From contig NZ_RZNF01000012.1 in the NCBI RefSeq assembly GCF_003992725.1, positions 1 to 64,000 of the forward strand: 64,000 nucleotides of DNA, given 5' to 3'. Both the position numbers and the translations under genes were made by a program. This document shows, in pieces, positions 26,390-35,427 of this stretch. The notes beneath the pieces were generated by a model. That model worked only from the letters and a program-made list of their open reading frames with translations. It searched no databases and was not told the origin of the DNA. Numbering within the stretch: position 1 is the first letter of the stretch; the number at the start of each line of letters is the position of its first letter. Origin of the DNA: Rhodomicrobium lacus. Its GTDB lineage: Bacteria > Pseudomonadota > Alphaproteobacteria > Rhizobiales > Rhodomicrobiaceae.

Positions 26390-26408
26390 TTTGTCCGCTG
26401 AACGGCCT

Positions 26409-27077
26409 TCAATCCGTCGGCGGTTTCTCGTCCGCCGTCAGCAGAAACACGGCCTGCTGCGCGACGATGTTGTGCAGAAAGGGCGGCACGCGGCTGCCGA
26501 GCGGGCGCCCGTGCGGCGACAGCGCGAAGGAGCGCTCGATCTTCGCGCCCACGACGACGCAAAGCTCGCGGAAGTCGGCGATGGTGCAGAAGTGAATGTT
26601 CTGCGTCTGATACCAAGGCTCCGGCAGGTTCCACGTCATGGGCATGCGCCCCTTGAACAGGATCTGTGAGCGAATGCGCCAGTGTCCGAAATTCGGGAAC
26701 GAGACGATGACATGGCGTGCGATGCGCAGCAATTCCTGAAGAACCTCCTTCGGGCGCGTCGTGGCCTGAAGCGTCTGCGACAGGATCGCGTAATCGAACG
26801 CCCAATCGGGATAGTTCACGAGGTCGTGGTCTGCGTCGCCCTGAATCACGGACAGGCCTTTTGCGACGCAGAAATTCACACCGGACTGCGAAAGCTCGAT
26901 GCCGCGCCCGTCGACCTTCTTCTTTTCTTCGAGAAGCTTCAAAAGCTCGCCCGTGCCGCAGCCGACATCGAGCACGCGCGCGCCATCCTCGACCATTCCC
27001 GCGATCAACAGAAGGTCTATGCGGTGCTGCGCCGTCTGCGCTGACGCAAAAGTCGCGCGGTCCTGATAGGCCGTCAT
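26409..27077 (-). CDS. metW: MetW, methionine biosynthesis protein
   Basis: A 222-residue MetW: a methyltransferase-fold protein with GARVLDVGCGTGELLKLLEE, RGIELSQSGVNFCVAKGLSVIQGDAD, FDYAILSQTLQATTRP and SFPNFGHWRIRSQILFKGRMP, all hallmark MetW blocks. It is needed with MetX for homoserine acylation in many proteobacteria and is thought to activate MetX. Its ATG overlaps the metX stop by one base (TGATG at 27075-27079), so translation is coupled. It is under the same SAM-II riboswitch as metX. Confidence 0.95.
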   Translation of the reverse strand: MTAYQDRATFASAQTAQHRIDLLLIAGMVEDGARVLDVGCGTGELLKLLEEKKKVDGRGIELSQSGVNFCVAKGLSVIQGDADHDLVNYPDWAFDYAILSQTLQATTRPKEVLQELLRIARHVIVSFPNFGHWRIRSQILFKGRMPMTWNLPEPWYQTQNIHFCTIADFRELCVVVGAKIERSFALSPHGRPLGSRVPPFLHNIVAQQAVFLLTADEKPPTD

Positions 27078-28270
27078 CAGATGCCCTCCCCGGAGATCCC
27101 CTCCTCCGCCGCCGTGAGCCCGCGCTTCGCGCCAGCCGACTCGAGGAAGCCGCGGACAGTGGCGAACAGTTCGGGCTCGTGCAGGAGGAACGCGTCATGG
27201 CCCTTGTCGGTGTCGATCTCCACGAAGCTGACATTGGCCGCGACCGCATTCAGCGCCTGCACGATGGCGCGGCTTTCGCGCGTCGGATAGAGCCAGTCGC
27301 TTGTGAACGACACGAGGCAGAAGCGCGCCTTCGTCCCGGTGAAGCTGTTCGCGAGGACTCCCCCGAAATCCGCAGCGAGGTCGAAATAATCCATCGCGCG
27401 CGTGATGTAGAGGTAGCTGTTGGCGTCGAAGCGATCCACGAAGCTGATGCCCTGATGGCGGAGATAGCTTTCCACCTGAAAATCGGCGTCGAAACCGAAG
27501 GTGATCTTCTGCCGGTTCTGCAGGTTGCGGCCGAACTTCCGGTGCAGCGCTTCATCGGAGAGGTAGGTGATATGCGCGGCCATGCGTGCCACCGCAAGCC
27601 CCTTCGCAGGAGTTGTGCCTTCCTCTAGATAGCGCCCGGCGCGCCATTCCGGATCGGCCATGACGGCCTGGCGGCCGACCTCGTTGAACGCGATGTTCTG
27701 CGAGGATTGGCGCGCGGCGGTCGCGATCGGCATTGCGGAAAAGACACGGTCGCCGTAGCTGGCGCACCATTCGAGCGCCTGCATGCCGCCCATCGAGCCG
27801 CCGATGACGCAGAAAAGGTCCGGGATTTCCAGATGTTCGATTAGCCGCGATTGCGCGCGAACCATGTCGTCGATTGTGATGACGGGAAAATCCAGTCCCC
27901 ACGGTTTGCCGGTCGCCGGGTTGATCGATGCCGGCCCCGTCGATCCCATGCATCCGCCGATGACGTTCGAGCAGATGACGAAATAGCGCTTCGTGTCCAC
28001 CGGCTTGCCGGGACCGACGAGCGTCTCCCACCAGCCGGGCTTTCCCGTGATCGGGTGCCGGTCGGCGACATGCTGGTCGCCCGTCAGCGCGTGGCAGACG
28101 AGAACCGCGTTCGTCTTGTCCGCGTTAAGTTCGCCATAGGTCTGGTACGCAATCTGAAAGGTTTCGAGCGAGCGCCCGCAATCGAGCGGCAGTGGCTCGC
28201 TGCTCTGGAATAGCTGGCACGCTAACGGTATCGTCCGGTACTCGCTGCCGGTAACAAGCAACCTGCTCAT
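27077..28270 (-). CDS. metX: Homoserine O-acyltransferase (MetX)
   Basis: A 397-residue alpha/beta hydrolase that acylates homoserine, the first committed step of methionine synthesis. Visible features are [14 protein letters not shown], the nucleophile elbow [12 protein letters not shown] (catalytic Ser), FTSDWLYPT with the catalytic Asp, and DKGHDAFLL with the catalytic His. Whether it uses acetyl- or succinyl-CoA cannot be told by length alone. It is expressed from a leader containing a SAM-II riboswitch (28341-28398), so methionine/SAM represses it. First gene of metX-metW. Confidence 0.95.
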   Translation of the reverse strand: MSRLLVTGSEYRTIPLACQLFQSSEPLPLDCGRSLETFQIAYQTYGELNADKTNAVLVCHALTGDQHVADRHPITGKPGWWETLVGPGKPVDTKRYFVICSNVIGGCMGSTGPASINPATGKPWGLDFPVITIDDMVRAQSRLIEHLEIPDLFCVIGGSMGGMQALEWCASYGDRVFSAMPIATAARQSSQNIAFNEVGRQAVMADPEWRAGRYLEEGTTPAKGLAVARMAAHITYLSDEALHRKFGRNLQNRQKITFGFDADFQVESYLRHQGISFVDRFDANSYLYITRAMDYFDLAADFGGVLANSFTGTKARFCLVSFTSDWLYPTRESRAIVQALNAVAANVSFVEIDTDKGHDAFLLHEPELFATVRGFLESAGAKRGLTAAEEGISGEGI

Positions 28271-28340
28271 TGGCGAAACGGCCCCAACCCTCTCGACGGA
28301 CGGCCGACCGTGTTAACGCGCGGGGACCGGGGCGAGCCAC

Positions 28341-28398
28341 GGCCTTTTAGCGAGTTTTTTAACGTGGCTGCAAGCCGGCCGGCCAAATCACCACGATC
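28341..28398 (-). promoter_or_regulatory. SAM-II riboswitch
   Basis: Read on the minus strand, CGTGG (28391-28395) followed by TGATTT pairs as P1 with CCACG (28363-28367). Then come GTTAA and the pseudoknot partner GCTAAAAGG near 28343-28352, matching the compact SAM-II fold (stem, U/A-rich loop, 3' strand ending GCUAAAA-GG). SAM-II elements of alphaproteobacteria lie before metX/metA and shut off translation when SAM binds. The aptamer lies about 70 bases upstream of the metX ATG, a little farther than usual. Confidence 0.9.
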
Positions 28399-28477
28399 CA
28401 TCAATAAAGGACGCCAGACGGCCTACGTCAAGAGCAGCCTAGTCAGCGCCCCGGCCGCCCGGCGGAGAATAAGGCGA

Positions 28478-28765
28478 TCACCCGACTTGCGTCTTGAGAT
28501 CGTCTTGCGTCTGGGCGCTTCTGTCTTCAAGCCCCTTGCGATGGTGAAGGACCGTGAGAACCTCCAGCACGACGACGGCAAATTCATTGAATTGCCAGCC
28601 TCGCCGCTCGGAATCGAGCCAGAGATGTTCGATCTTCTTTTCCATCGACGTCGTGAATTTAGGCCTTGGGGGAGAGGGCACTAGTTCAATCTTCTTTTCC
28701 ATCGGCGGCGCGAGCCTATTATTGATATTGGCTATCAGGCTTCTCTCTGTACGCATTACGTCCAC
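28478..28765 (-). CDS. Hypothetical protein with internal MEKKIE duplication
   Basis: A 95-codon frame upstream of and on the same strand as metX: MDVMRTERSLIANINNRLAP, then PMEKKIE and SMEKKIEHLWLDSERRGWQF. The heptad MEKKIE and its DNA (ATCTTCTTTTCCATCG on the plus strand) occur twice 54 bp apart. The second half, FNEFAVVVLEVLTVLHHRKG, reads like a folded helix. There is no clear ribosome site. It may be a real small gene or a degraded one; function unknown. Confidence 0.35.
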   Translation of the reverse strand: MDVMRTERSLIANINNRLAPPMEKKIELVPSPPRPKFTTSMEKKIEHLWLDSERRGWQFNEFAVVVLEVLTVLHHRKGLEDRSAQTQDDLKTQVG

Positions 28766-29167
28766 CCCTACCCTTTATGAGTTTGATCGCGCTATTCGCC
28801 GGTTTGAATAAGGCAAGCAACTCGTCTTCTTTTTTAGAACTCGGCGATTCTGCTGTCAGACTTCAAGGCTTCACAATCATTTATAACCAGGTGATGTGGT
28901 TAGAAGCGCGCCCCTCCCAAAGTAGGAGCGAGGCGTTTTTCTCCCCAAATCCCGAACGCATTCGCAAGCTGTTGCGTCTGCGAGGGTTTCCACACAAGCA
29001 CCGCTGAAGACAAAGGTCTGTGACAAAAGCCAATGCTATGCGCCTTTCGGGGGGATCGCGTTTTGCTTGCCATTGACGTATACGTAAACTACTTAACGCT
29101 TGCAGGAGCGCGACGGTCGGCGTCTAGCGGCGGACCAGCGCTGAAAATGACCGAGGGAGGGAATACG
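28766..29167. other. A/T-richer gap without a supported gene
   Basis: About 400 bp before the acyl-CoA dehydrogenase. A plus-strand frame at 28777-29007 reads MSLIALFAGLNKASNSSSFL and onward but has no ribosome site and no recognisable sequence. The dehydrogenase promoter must lie near the right end; TTGACG and TATACG near 29073-29085 are too close together to be a convincing promoter. Confidence 0.4.
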
Positions 29168-30961
29168 ATGACCAGCTACAAGGCGCCGCTCGACGATTAC
29201 CGGTTCATCCTCACCGAGCTTTGGGACGCGCGCGAACTTTCGGCTATGCCCGGATTCGAGGATGCGACGCCGGACGTCATCGCCAGCGTGCTCGATGAAG
29301 CGGCAAAATTCTGCGAGGAGGTCCTTCATCCGCTGAACCAGAGCGGTGACGCGGAAGGCTGCGCTTTCGAGAACGGCACCGTGCGCACGCCGAAGGGCTT
29401 CAAGGAAGCCTATGAAAAATATGTCGAAGGCGGCTGGCCGTCGATGACCGCGTCACCCGAACACGGCGGCCAGGGGCTGCCGCACACGGTCGGCTTCGCC
29501 ATCGAGGAATTCATCTGCTCCGCGAACCTCGCCTTCGGTCCCTATCCCGGGTTGACCGCTGGCGCCTATTCGGCCCTCGCGGCTCATGCGTCCGAAAACA
29601 TCAAGGCGCGCTATCTGCCGAAGATGGTGTCGGGCGAATGGTCCGGGACGATGTGCCTCACCGAGCCGCATTGCGGAACCGATCTCGGCCTCATCAGGAC
29701 ACGCGCCATCCCTTGCGAAGATGGTTCATTCCGCATCACCGGCACGAAGATCTTCATTACCTCGGGCGAGCACGATCTCACGAACAACATCATCCACCTT
29801 GTCCTCGCGAAGCTGCCCGATGCGCCCGCGGGGTCCAAGGGCATCTCGCTGTTCGTCGTACCGAAATTCCTGCCGAACGAAGCAGGCGAACCGGGGGAAC
29901 GCAATGCCGTTTCCTGTGGTGCGGTCGAGCACAAGATGGGCATCAAGGCCTCCGCGACCTGCGTCATGAACTTCGACGGCGCAGTGGGTTGGCTCGTGGC
30001 ACAGCCCAATCAGGGCATGCGCGCGATGTTCACGATGATGAACGCGGCCCGCCTCGGCGTCGGCATTCAGGGCCTCGGCATCGCCGAAATCGCCCGTCAG
30101 AACGCGGTGATCTACACGAAGGAGCGCCTGCAGGGCCGCTCGCTCACCGGCGCCAAGGCACCGGAGAGGCCCGCCGATCCTCTGATCGTGCACCCGGACG
30201 TACGCAAGAATCTGCTCGAAGCGAAGGCATTCACCGAGGGCGCGCGCGCGCTCGCGGTGCTGATCGGACTCGGCATCGACCGGGCGGCGCATCACGCCGA
30301 CGCCGCCGTGCGCCAGCAGTCGAACGATCTCGTCGCGCTGCTGACGCCCGTCATCAAGGCCTATTTCACCGACATGTCGGTGGAAACGGCGATCAAGATG
30401 CAGCAGATGTTCGGCGGCCACGGCTACATCCGCGAGCATGGCATGGAGCAGTTCGTCCGCGATGCGCGCATCACCATGCTTTACGAGGGCGCAAATGGCG
30501 TGCAGGCGCTCGATCTCGTCGGACGCAAGCTGCCGCAGAACGGCGGCGCGGCGGTGCGCGCTTTCTTCGCCATGATTCAGGCCGAGATCGAAGAAACGCT
30601 CACCGATCACGACATCGCCGATATCGCGGCCGCGCTCGAAGAGGCCTTCGCGAAGCTCCAGCAGGCGACCGCCTGGCTCGCGCAGCACGCCTTCGCCAAC
30701 CCGGACGAGGCGGGCGGAGCCGCGACCGACTATCTGCGCATCTTCGCGCTCGTCACCATCGGCTGGATCTGGCTGAAGACGGCTCGCGTGGCGCAGGCGA
30801 AGTTGAAGGAAGGCGGCGAGGCAGCGCCCGAAATCTACGACGGCAAGCTCAAGACCGCGCGTTTCTTCGCGGCGAAGGTGCTGCCCGAGGTGGAAGGCCG
30901 CTTCCGCATCCTGACCGGTGGCTGCAAGCCCATGATGGATATGGCCGACGAGCAGTTCTGA
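29168..30961 (+). CDS. Acyl-CoA dehydrogenase, long form (DmdC-like)
   Basis: A 597-residue flavoprotein. Core blocks are MCLTEPHCGTDLG (flavin loop), GTKIFITSGEHDLTNNIIHLV, CVMNFDGAVGWLV, QMFGGHGYIREHGMEQFVRDARI, and YEGANGVQALDLVGRK with the catalytic Glu. The extra C-terminal ~130 residues (about 465-597) are typical of the long group that includes 3-methylmercaptopropionyl-CoA dehydrogenase. It oxidises acyl-CoA to the 2-enoyl form and passes electrons to ETF; the substrate here is not established. GAGGGAGGGAA precedes ATG 29168. It stands alone on the plus strand. Confidence 0.9.
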   Translation: MTSYKAPLDDYRFILTELWDARELSAMPGFEDATPDVIASVLDEAAKFCEEVLHPLNQSGDAEGCAFENGTVRTPKGFKEAYEKYVEGGWPSMTASPEHGGQGLPHTVGFAIEEFICSANLAFGPYPGLTAGAYSALAAHASENIKARYLPKMVSGEWSGTMCLTEPHCGTDLGLIRTRAIPCEDGSFRITGTKIFITSGEHDLTNNIIHLVLAKLPDAPAGSKGISLFVVPKFLPNEAGEPGERNAVSCGAVEHKMGIKASATCVMNFDGAVGWLVAQPNQGMRAMFTMMNAARLGVGIQGLGIAEIARQNAVIYTKERLQGRSLTGAKAPERPADPLIVHPDVRKNLLEAKAFTEGARALAVLIGLGIDRAAHHADAAVRQQSNDLVALLTPVIKAYFTDMSVETAIKMQQMFGGHGYIREHGMEQFVRDARITMLYEGANGVQALDLVGRKLPQNGGAAVRAFFAMIQAEIEETLTDHDIADIAAALEEAFAKLQQATAWLAQHAFANPDEAGGAATDYLRIFALVTIGWIWLKTARVAQAKLKEGGEAAPEIYDGKLKTARFFAAKVLPEVEGRFRILTGGCKPMMDMADEQF

Positions 30962-31049
30962 CGGGCGACAAGCCATAATTCGGCGGCGGGCGGAAGGCCC
31001 GCCGCAGCTGCGCCGGAAGAGCGCCGTCACCGCTCAGCATCTCAGGCGT

Positions 31050-32222
31050 CTACTCGCACCGCCTGTAGGGAAGCGCCTCGCTCAGCGCCTCTTGCTCCTG
31101 CGCCACGGCTTCGCGTTCCTGTTCGAGAAAACGCTTGGCGGCCCGGGCCAGACCGGGGCTCGCGAAGTAATGCAGACTGTAGGTCGTTTCCGGCGCATAG
31201 CCCCGCGCGAGCTTGTGCTCGCCTTGCGCGCCCGCTTCCACATGCGCGAGCTTGCGAGCGATGGCGAAGTCGATGGCTTGATAATAACAGGCCTCGAAAT
31301 GCAAAAATGTATGGCTTTCGAGGCATCCCCAATAGCGGCCATAGAGCGTGTCTCCGCCGATGAAATTCAGCGCGCCCGCGATCGGCTCACCGTGGCGCAT
31401 CGCCATGACAAGGAGGATGCGGTCGGCCATTGCCTCGCCGATGAGGCTGAAGAAGGCGCGCGTCAGATAGGGGCGCCCCCATTTGCGACTGCCGGTATCC
31501 ATGTAGAACGCGAAGAACGCATCCCAGTGCGCCTCCTTGATGGCGCTTCCGGTGAGCCATTCAAACGCGATCCCGCTCGCGCGGGCCTGCTCGCGCTCCT
31601 TGCGCACGGCCTTTCGTTTTCGAGAGGCGAGCGACGCGAGGAAGTCGTCGAAGCTCGTATAATCCCGGTTGTGCCAGTGATATTGCGTGTCGGTGCGCTG
31701 CAACAGACCGAACCCGCCGAGCGACGCCCACTCGTCCCTCGATGCAAAGGTGACATGCCAGGACGACGCATCGCTCGCCTTCACCAGCTCGACGGCGGCG
31801 GACGAGAGGAGCGCGCGAGCCTGCTCCGCATCGACGCCAGGCCGCACCAGAAGCCGCCGTCCCGTGACCGGCGTGAACGGCACCGCCGTCTGAAGCTTCG
31901 GATAATAGCGGCCGCCCGCGCGCTCGTAAGCCTCCGCAAAGGGGTAATCGAAGACGAATTCGCCATAGGAATGCGATTTTGCGTAGCACGGCATCACCGC
32001 CGCCACCTCGCCCCTCTCGTCCGTCAGCGCGAGATGGCGGGGAGCCCAACCCTTTTCCGCGGTGGCCGAGCCGCTTTCTTCGAGCGCCGACAGAAAGGCG
32101 TGCGCGATAAACGGATTGAATGGAAGGCCCTGCGGGTTGGCACATGCGTCCCACGCCGCTGCCGGGATATCGCGGATGCGGTCATAGACGCTGACGCTCC
32201 AGGCGCCGGGTTCAGCGGTCAA
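31050..32222 (-). CDS. FemAB-like N-acyltransferase (DUF482)
   Basis: A 390-residue GNAT-fold protein of the DUF482/peptidogalycan group. Blocks are PFNPFIAHAFLSALEESGSA, RHLALTDERGEVAAVMPCYAK, YGEFVFDYPFAEAYERAGGRYYPKLQ, RKRKAVRKEREQA, HGEPIAGALNFIGGDTLYGRYWG, FLHFEACYYQAIDFAI and GAQGEHKLARGYAPE. The family occurs in many alphaproteobacteria, with no proven reaction. Its stop is 88 bp from the convergent acyl-CoA dehydrogenase gene and its start is 44 bp downstream of rpoN, on the same strand, so it probably shares the rpoN transcript. Confidence 0.88.
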   Translation of the reverse strand: MTAEPGAWSVSVYDRIRDIPAAAWDACANPQGLPFNPFIAHAFLSALEESGSATAEKGWAPRHLALTDERGEVAAVMPCYAKSHSYGEFVFDYPFAEAYERAGGRYYPKLQTAVPFTPVTGRRLLVRPGVDAEQARALLSSAAVELVKASDASSWHVTFASRDEWASLGGFGLLQRTDTQYHWHNRDYTSFDDFLASLASRKRKAVRKEREQARASGIAFEWLTGSAIKEAHWDAFFAFYMDTGSRKWGRPYLTRAFFSLIGEAMADRILLVMAMRHGEPIAGALNFIGGDTLYGRYWGCLESHTFLHFEACYYQAIDFAIARKLAHVEAGAQGEHKLARGYAPETTYSLHYFASPGLARAAKRFLEQEREAVAQEQEALSEALPYRRCE

Positions 32223-32266
32223 ATTACGGCTCCCGCCTGTCTTTTCTGCGTGCCCGCCAGTGAGGC

Positions 32267-33772
32267 CTACGCGGCGTTCGCGCGCTTCAGCCTCCGGCGC
32301 GCAGCGGACGAAGGAATGCGCAACGCATCGCGATACTTTGCCACCGTACGGCGCGCGATGTCGATGCCGTCGGCCTTGAGCATGGTCACGATCCGGTCAT
32401 CGGACAGGATCTCCTCGGGCGACTCGTTCAGGATGAGTTCCTTGATGCGGTCGCGAACCGCTTCCGAGGAATGAGCCTCGCTCGACGCGCTCGCCGAGGC
32501 GATGGCCGACGTGAAGAAATACTTCATCTCGAAGATGCCGCGCGGCGTCTGGATCGCCTTGTTGGATGTGACGCGGCTCACGGTCGATTCGTGCATGCCG
32601 ATCTTCGCCGCGATCTGGCGCAGGTTGAGCGGCTTCAGATGCCGCACGCCGTGATCGAAGAATGCAGACTGCTCCTCCACCATCGCCGTGGCGACCTTGA
32701 GGATGGTCGAAAGCCTTTGTTCGAGGCTCTTTACGAGCCAGTTCGCGGAAGAGAGACGGTCTGAGAGGTAGTTGCGCTCGCTATCGGACCGACATCGGTT
32801 CTTGAGGCTTGCATAATAGGCGCGGTCGACGGCGAGCGACGGCGCCGCCGACGGGTTCAGTTCGGCCCGCCATTCGCCATCGGGGCCGCGCCGCACGATG
32901 ACGTCCGGCACCAGGGTCTCGATCTCGGCATGCTCGAAAGCCGCGCCGGGCTTGGGGGTCAGCGCGCGCAGCTCCTGCAGCATCTCACGCAGGTCGTCCG
33001 CGTCGACGCCGCAGACGCGCCTGAGCTTCTGCATGTCGCAGGCGGCAATGAGATCGAGATGGGCGAGAAGCCGCTCCATGTAGGGATCGCAGCGATCCTT
33101 CTCGCGAAGCTGGATGGCGAGGCACTCCGCGAGATCGCGCGCGCATACACCCACCGGATCGAAGGTTTGCAGCACACCCAGCACCCGCTCGATATCATCG
33201 AGCGGCAGCGAAAGAAGCTCGGCCGCGTCTTCGAGCGGAGAGCGGATATAGCCGTCTGCATCGACAAGGTCGATGAGGTAGCGGGCGATGAACCGATCCT
33301 GCGGGTCAGGAAATGCGAGTTGGGCCTGTTCATTCAGATGATCGGTGAGCGACTCCGCCTGGGAGAGCGTGGCGAAGGGATCGTAATCCTCGCTCGGAGA
33401 ACCGGTCTTCCCGCTGGTCGAAAGCCATTCCGCCTCCGGTGAAGCGGCGGACGGGGCACCCTCATAGGCGCGATCGCCGGGGGTTTCCGGCTCCCAGTCG
33501 GTTTCGGCAACGGCTTCGACGGCGGGGGCGGCATCGCGCGCATCGAAGGCCGGAACATCCGCATCCGAGCCGGACGCGGCATCACCGTTCGGCGGCGGCG
33601 CTTCTCCATCCGCGCGCTCCTCGGCGGCGAGCAGAGGATTATCGCGGATCTCGTTTTCGATATAGGACTGAAGTTCGATGGCTGAGAATTGCAGAAGCTT
33701 GATCGCCTGCCGAAGCTGAGGCGTTATAACAATTTTCTGGGTTTGCCGTTGCTCAAGCCTTAGTTGGAGCAC
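32267..33772 (-). CDS. rpoN: RNA polymerase sigma-54 factor
   Basis: A 501-residue RpoN. The N-terminal activator-responsive region I reads LEQRQTQKIVITPQLRQAIK. A long acidic, Ala/Pro-rich linker follows (about 55-135). The core-binding domain, the helix-turn-helix LRQIAAKIGMHESTVSRVTSNK and the C-terminal RpoN box ARRTVAKYRDALRIPSSAAR come next. It directs transcription from -24/-12 promoters with enhancer-binding proteins (nitrogen, motility and other systems). It follows lptB by 36 bp; the usual downstream hpf and ptsN genes are not here. Confidence 0.96.
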   Translation of the reverse strand: MLQLRLEQRQTQKIVITPQLRQAIKLLQFSAIELQSYIENEIRDNPLLAAEERADGEAPPPNGDAASGSDADVPAFDARDAAPAVEAVAETDWEPETPGDRAYEGAPSAASPEAEWLSTSGKTGSPSEDYDPFATLSQAESLTDHLNEQAQLAFPDPQDRFIARYLIDLVDADGYIRSPLEDAAELLSLPLDDIERVLGVLQTFDPVGVCARDLAECLAIQLREKDRCDPYMERLLAHLDLIAACDMQKLRRVCGVDADDLREMLQELRALTPKPGAAFEHAEIETLVPDVIVRRGPDGEWRAELNPSAAPSLAVDRAYYASLKNRCRSDSERNYLSDRLSSANWLVKSLEQRLSTILKVATAMVEEQSAFFDHGVRHLKPLNLRQIAAKIGMHESTVSRVTSNKAIQTPRGIFEMKYFFTSAIASASASSEAHSSEAVRDRIKELILNESPEEILSDDRIVTMLKADGIDIARRTVAKYRDALRIPSSAARRRLKRANAA

Positions 33773-33808
33773 ATCACCACCAATGCGTAAGCGAGACCCT
33801 TTCAGCCG

Positions 33809-34648
33809 CTACCGCGAAAACATGTCGCCCAGATAAACGCGTCGGACATCCTCGTTGGCGACCACCTCGGCGGGCGTGCCCTCCGTGAGAACACGACCGT
33901 CATAGATGATATATGCACGGTCAATTAAGTCCAGAGTTTCGCGCACATTGTGATCGGTGATGAGAACACCGATGCCGCGATCGGTCAGGTGCGTCACGAG
34001 TTGGCGGATATCGCCGATCGCGATAGGGTCGATACCCGCGAACGGCTCGTCGAGAAGAACGTAGGACGGATTGCTCGCAAGCGCACGCGCGATCTCGCAC
34101 CGACGCCGCTCGCCGCCCGACAGCGCGATGGACGGCGACTTTCTCAGACGGCCGATCTTGAACTCGTCGAGGAGTTCGTCGAGCCGCCTCTTGCGCTCTT
34201 TCCGGTTCGGCTCGGAAACTTCCAGCACCGCCATGATGTTGTCTTCGACCGACAGTCCACGGAAGATGGATGCCTCCTGCGGCAGGTAGGCGATGCCGAG
34301 CCTTGCGCGGCGATACATGGAAAGCGCGGTCACGTCGTAACCGTCGATATGCACGTTTCCTTCGTCCGGCTTGATCAGCCCCGTGATCATGTAGAACACG
34401 GTGGTTTTGCCCGCGCCGTTCGGGCCCAGAAGGCCGACGGATTCGCCGCGCTTCAGGTTGACGCTGACGCCCTTCACCACCATGCGCTTCTTGAAGCTTT
34501 TCTTTACGCCGTTCACGACGAGTTGCTCGCGAACCTGCGGGACGGGACGGCGCTCGCGGAGCACCAGGGGTCCCTCATTCCAGCCGGACTCCGCCTGCGG
34601 ACGCTGCCCCATTCTCGGAAATGGCTGATCCTTGTCGAGAACGACCAT
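33809..34648 (-). CDS. lptB: LPS export ABC transporter ATP-binding protein
   Basis: A 279-residue ATPase of the LptBFG transporter. Walker A is GLLGPNGAGKTTVFY, the signature is ALSGGERRRCEIARAL, Walker B is YVLLDEPFAGIDP and the switch His is in VLITDHNVRETLDL. It is longer than usual by about 40 N-terminal residues rich in charge and Pro, before LVVNGVKKSFKKR; an inner start is possible (ATG at codon 13). It energises LPS transfer from the inner membrane to the LptC-LptA bridge, both encoded upstream. Operon rnd/lptC-lptA-lptB-rpoN. Confidence 0.94.
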   Translation of the reverse strand: MVVLDKDQPFPRMGQRPQAESGWNEGPLVLRERRPVPQVREQLVVNGVKKSFKKRMVVKGVSVNLKRGESVGLLGPNGAGKTTVFYMITGLIKPDEGNVHIDGYDVTALSMYRRARLGIAYLPQEASIFRGLSVEDNIMAVLEVSEPNRKERKRRLDELLDEFKIGRLRKSPSIALSGGERRRCEIARALASNPSYVLLDEPFAGIDPIAIGDIRQLVTHLTDRGIGVLITDHNVRETLDLIDRAYIIYDGRVLTEGTPAEVVANEDVRRVYLGDMFSR

Positions 34649-34683
34649 GAAAATCTCACGCCTTGGCTTCGGTTGCGGTCACG

Positions 34684-35427
34684 TTACTGGCTTTGCGGCT
34701 GCCAGCCGGATCTCGGCTGTGGCTGTGGTTCCGCGGGGGCTGCATCCCTTTTCTTCTTGCCGCCGAGCGGTGAATCGGCCGGGAGGACGCTTTTTGCCGC
34801 CCCCTGATCGAAAACGGCCTGAACGCGGCCCTTCTCCGGAATTACCGTCGCACGGCCGGTTTCAAGGTCGATGCTGAGTTGCTTGCCCTTCACGACGTTG
34901 GCTTTCTGGGTGAGGATCACTTCCTTGCCGGTCATGGTGATCTTCTGGCCCTTGACGTCGTAGAGCGCCTCGTCGCCCGTGACCTCCTGCTCGTCCTTCT
35001 TGTTCGTGACGACGACATGGCCGCCGAGCGCACGGATGTAGCGGATCTGGCCGCTGGAAATCGGGTCGGCGGCGGCCCCGTCCGTCGTCTTCGGAGCTTT
35101 TCCGGGCGAGTCGCCCGGCGCGGCGGACACTTTCTGTGCCTTGCCGCTCGCGGCTTCTGCCGCCTGGCGTTCATAGGTGACTTCGAGGCGTGGCGCTTTC
35201 AGATTGTAATCGCCCTGGTTCGCCGAAACATTGCCGATGAAGATGGCAACGTGACGCTTGTCGTCCACCTCAAGGCGGTCTGATTCTATGTCGATAGGCT
35301 TTTTCGCATTGTCACCCGAACCGATCCCGCGGAAACCCGAGCCGGGAGTCTGGGCGTGGGACGGCGGGGAAAGGACCGCCGCCGCCATCAGGATTGCGAA
35401 CGCAAGGAGCGCCTTCTTCGCGATCAT
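34684..35427 (-). CDS. lptA: LPS transport periplasmic protein LptA
   Basis: A 247-residue periplasmic OstA-fold protein. A signal peptide (LLAFAILMAAAVLSPPSHAQ) is followed by the LptA core: IDIESDRLEVDDKRHVAIFIGNVSANQGDY, a variable insert about 95-130, then GQKITMTGKEVILTQKANVVKGKQLSIDLETGRATV. A Lys/Pro-rich tail closes it. It forms the bridge that carries LPS across the periplasm. It overlaps the lptC stop by four bases (ATGA at 35424-35427), so the two are coupled. Confidence 0.92.
   Translation of the reverse strand: MIAKKALLAFAILMAAAVLSPPSHAQTPGSGFRGIGSGDNAKKPIDIESDRLEVDDKRHVAIFIGNVSANQGDYNLKAPRLEVTYERQAAEAASGKAQKVSAAPGDSPGKAPKTTDGAAADPISSGQIRYIRALGGHVVVTNKKDEQEVTGDEALYDVKGQKITMTGKEVILTQKANVVKGKQLSIDLETGRATVIPEKGRVQAVFDQGAAKSVLPADSPLGGKKKRDAAPAEPQPQPRSGWQPQSQ

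Noticed and set aside
28777-29007. 76-codon plus-strand frame before the acyl-CoA dehydrogenase
   Set aside because: No ribosome site, no recognisable sequence and composition like the non-coding gap around it.
29726-31030. 434-codon frame opposite the acyl-CoA dehydrogenase
   Set aside because: High-GC DNA leaves long antisense frames; the other strand encodes an unmistakable flavoenzyme.
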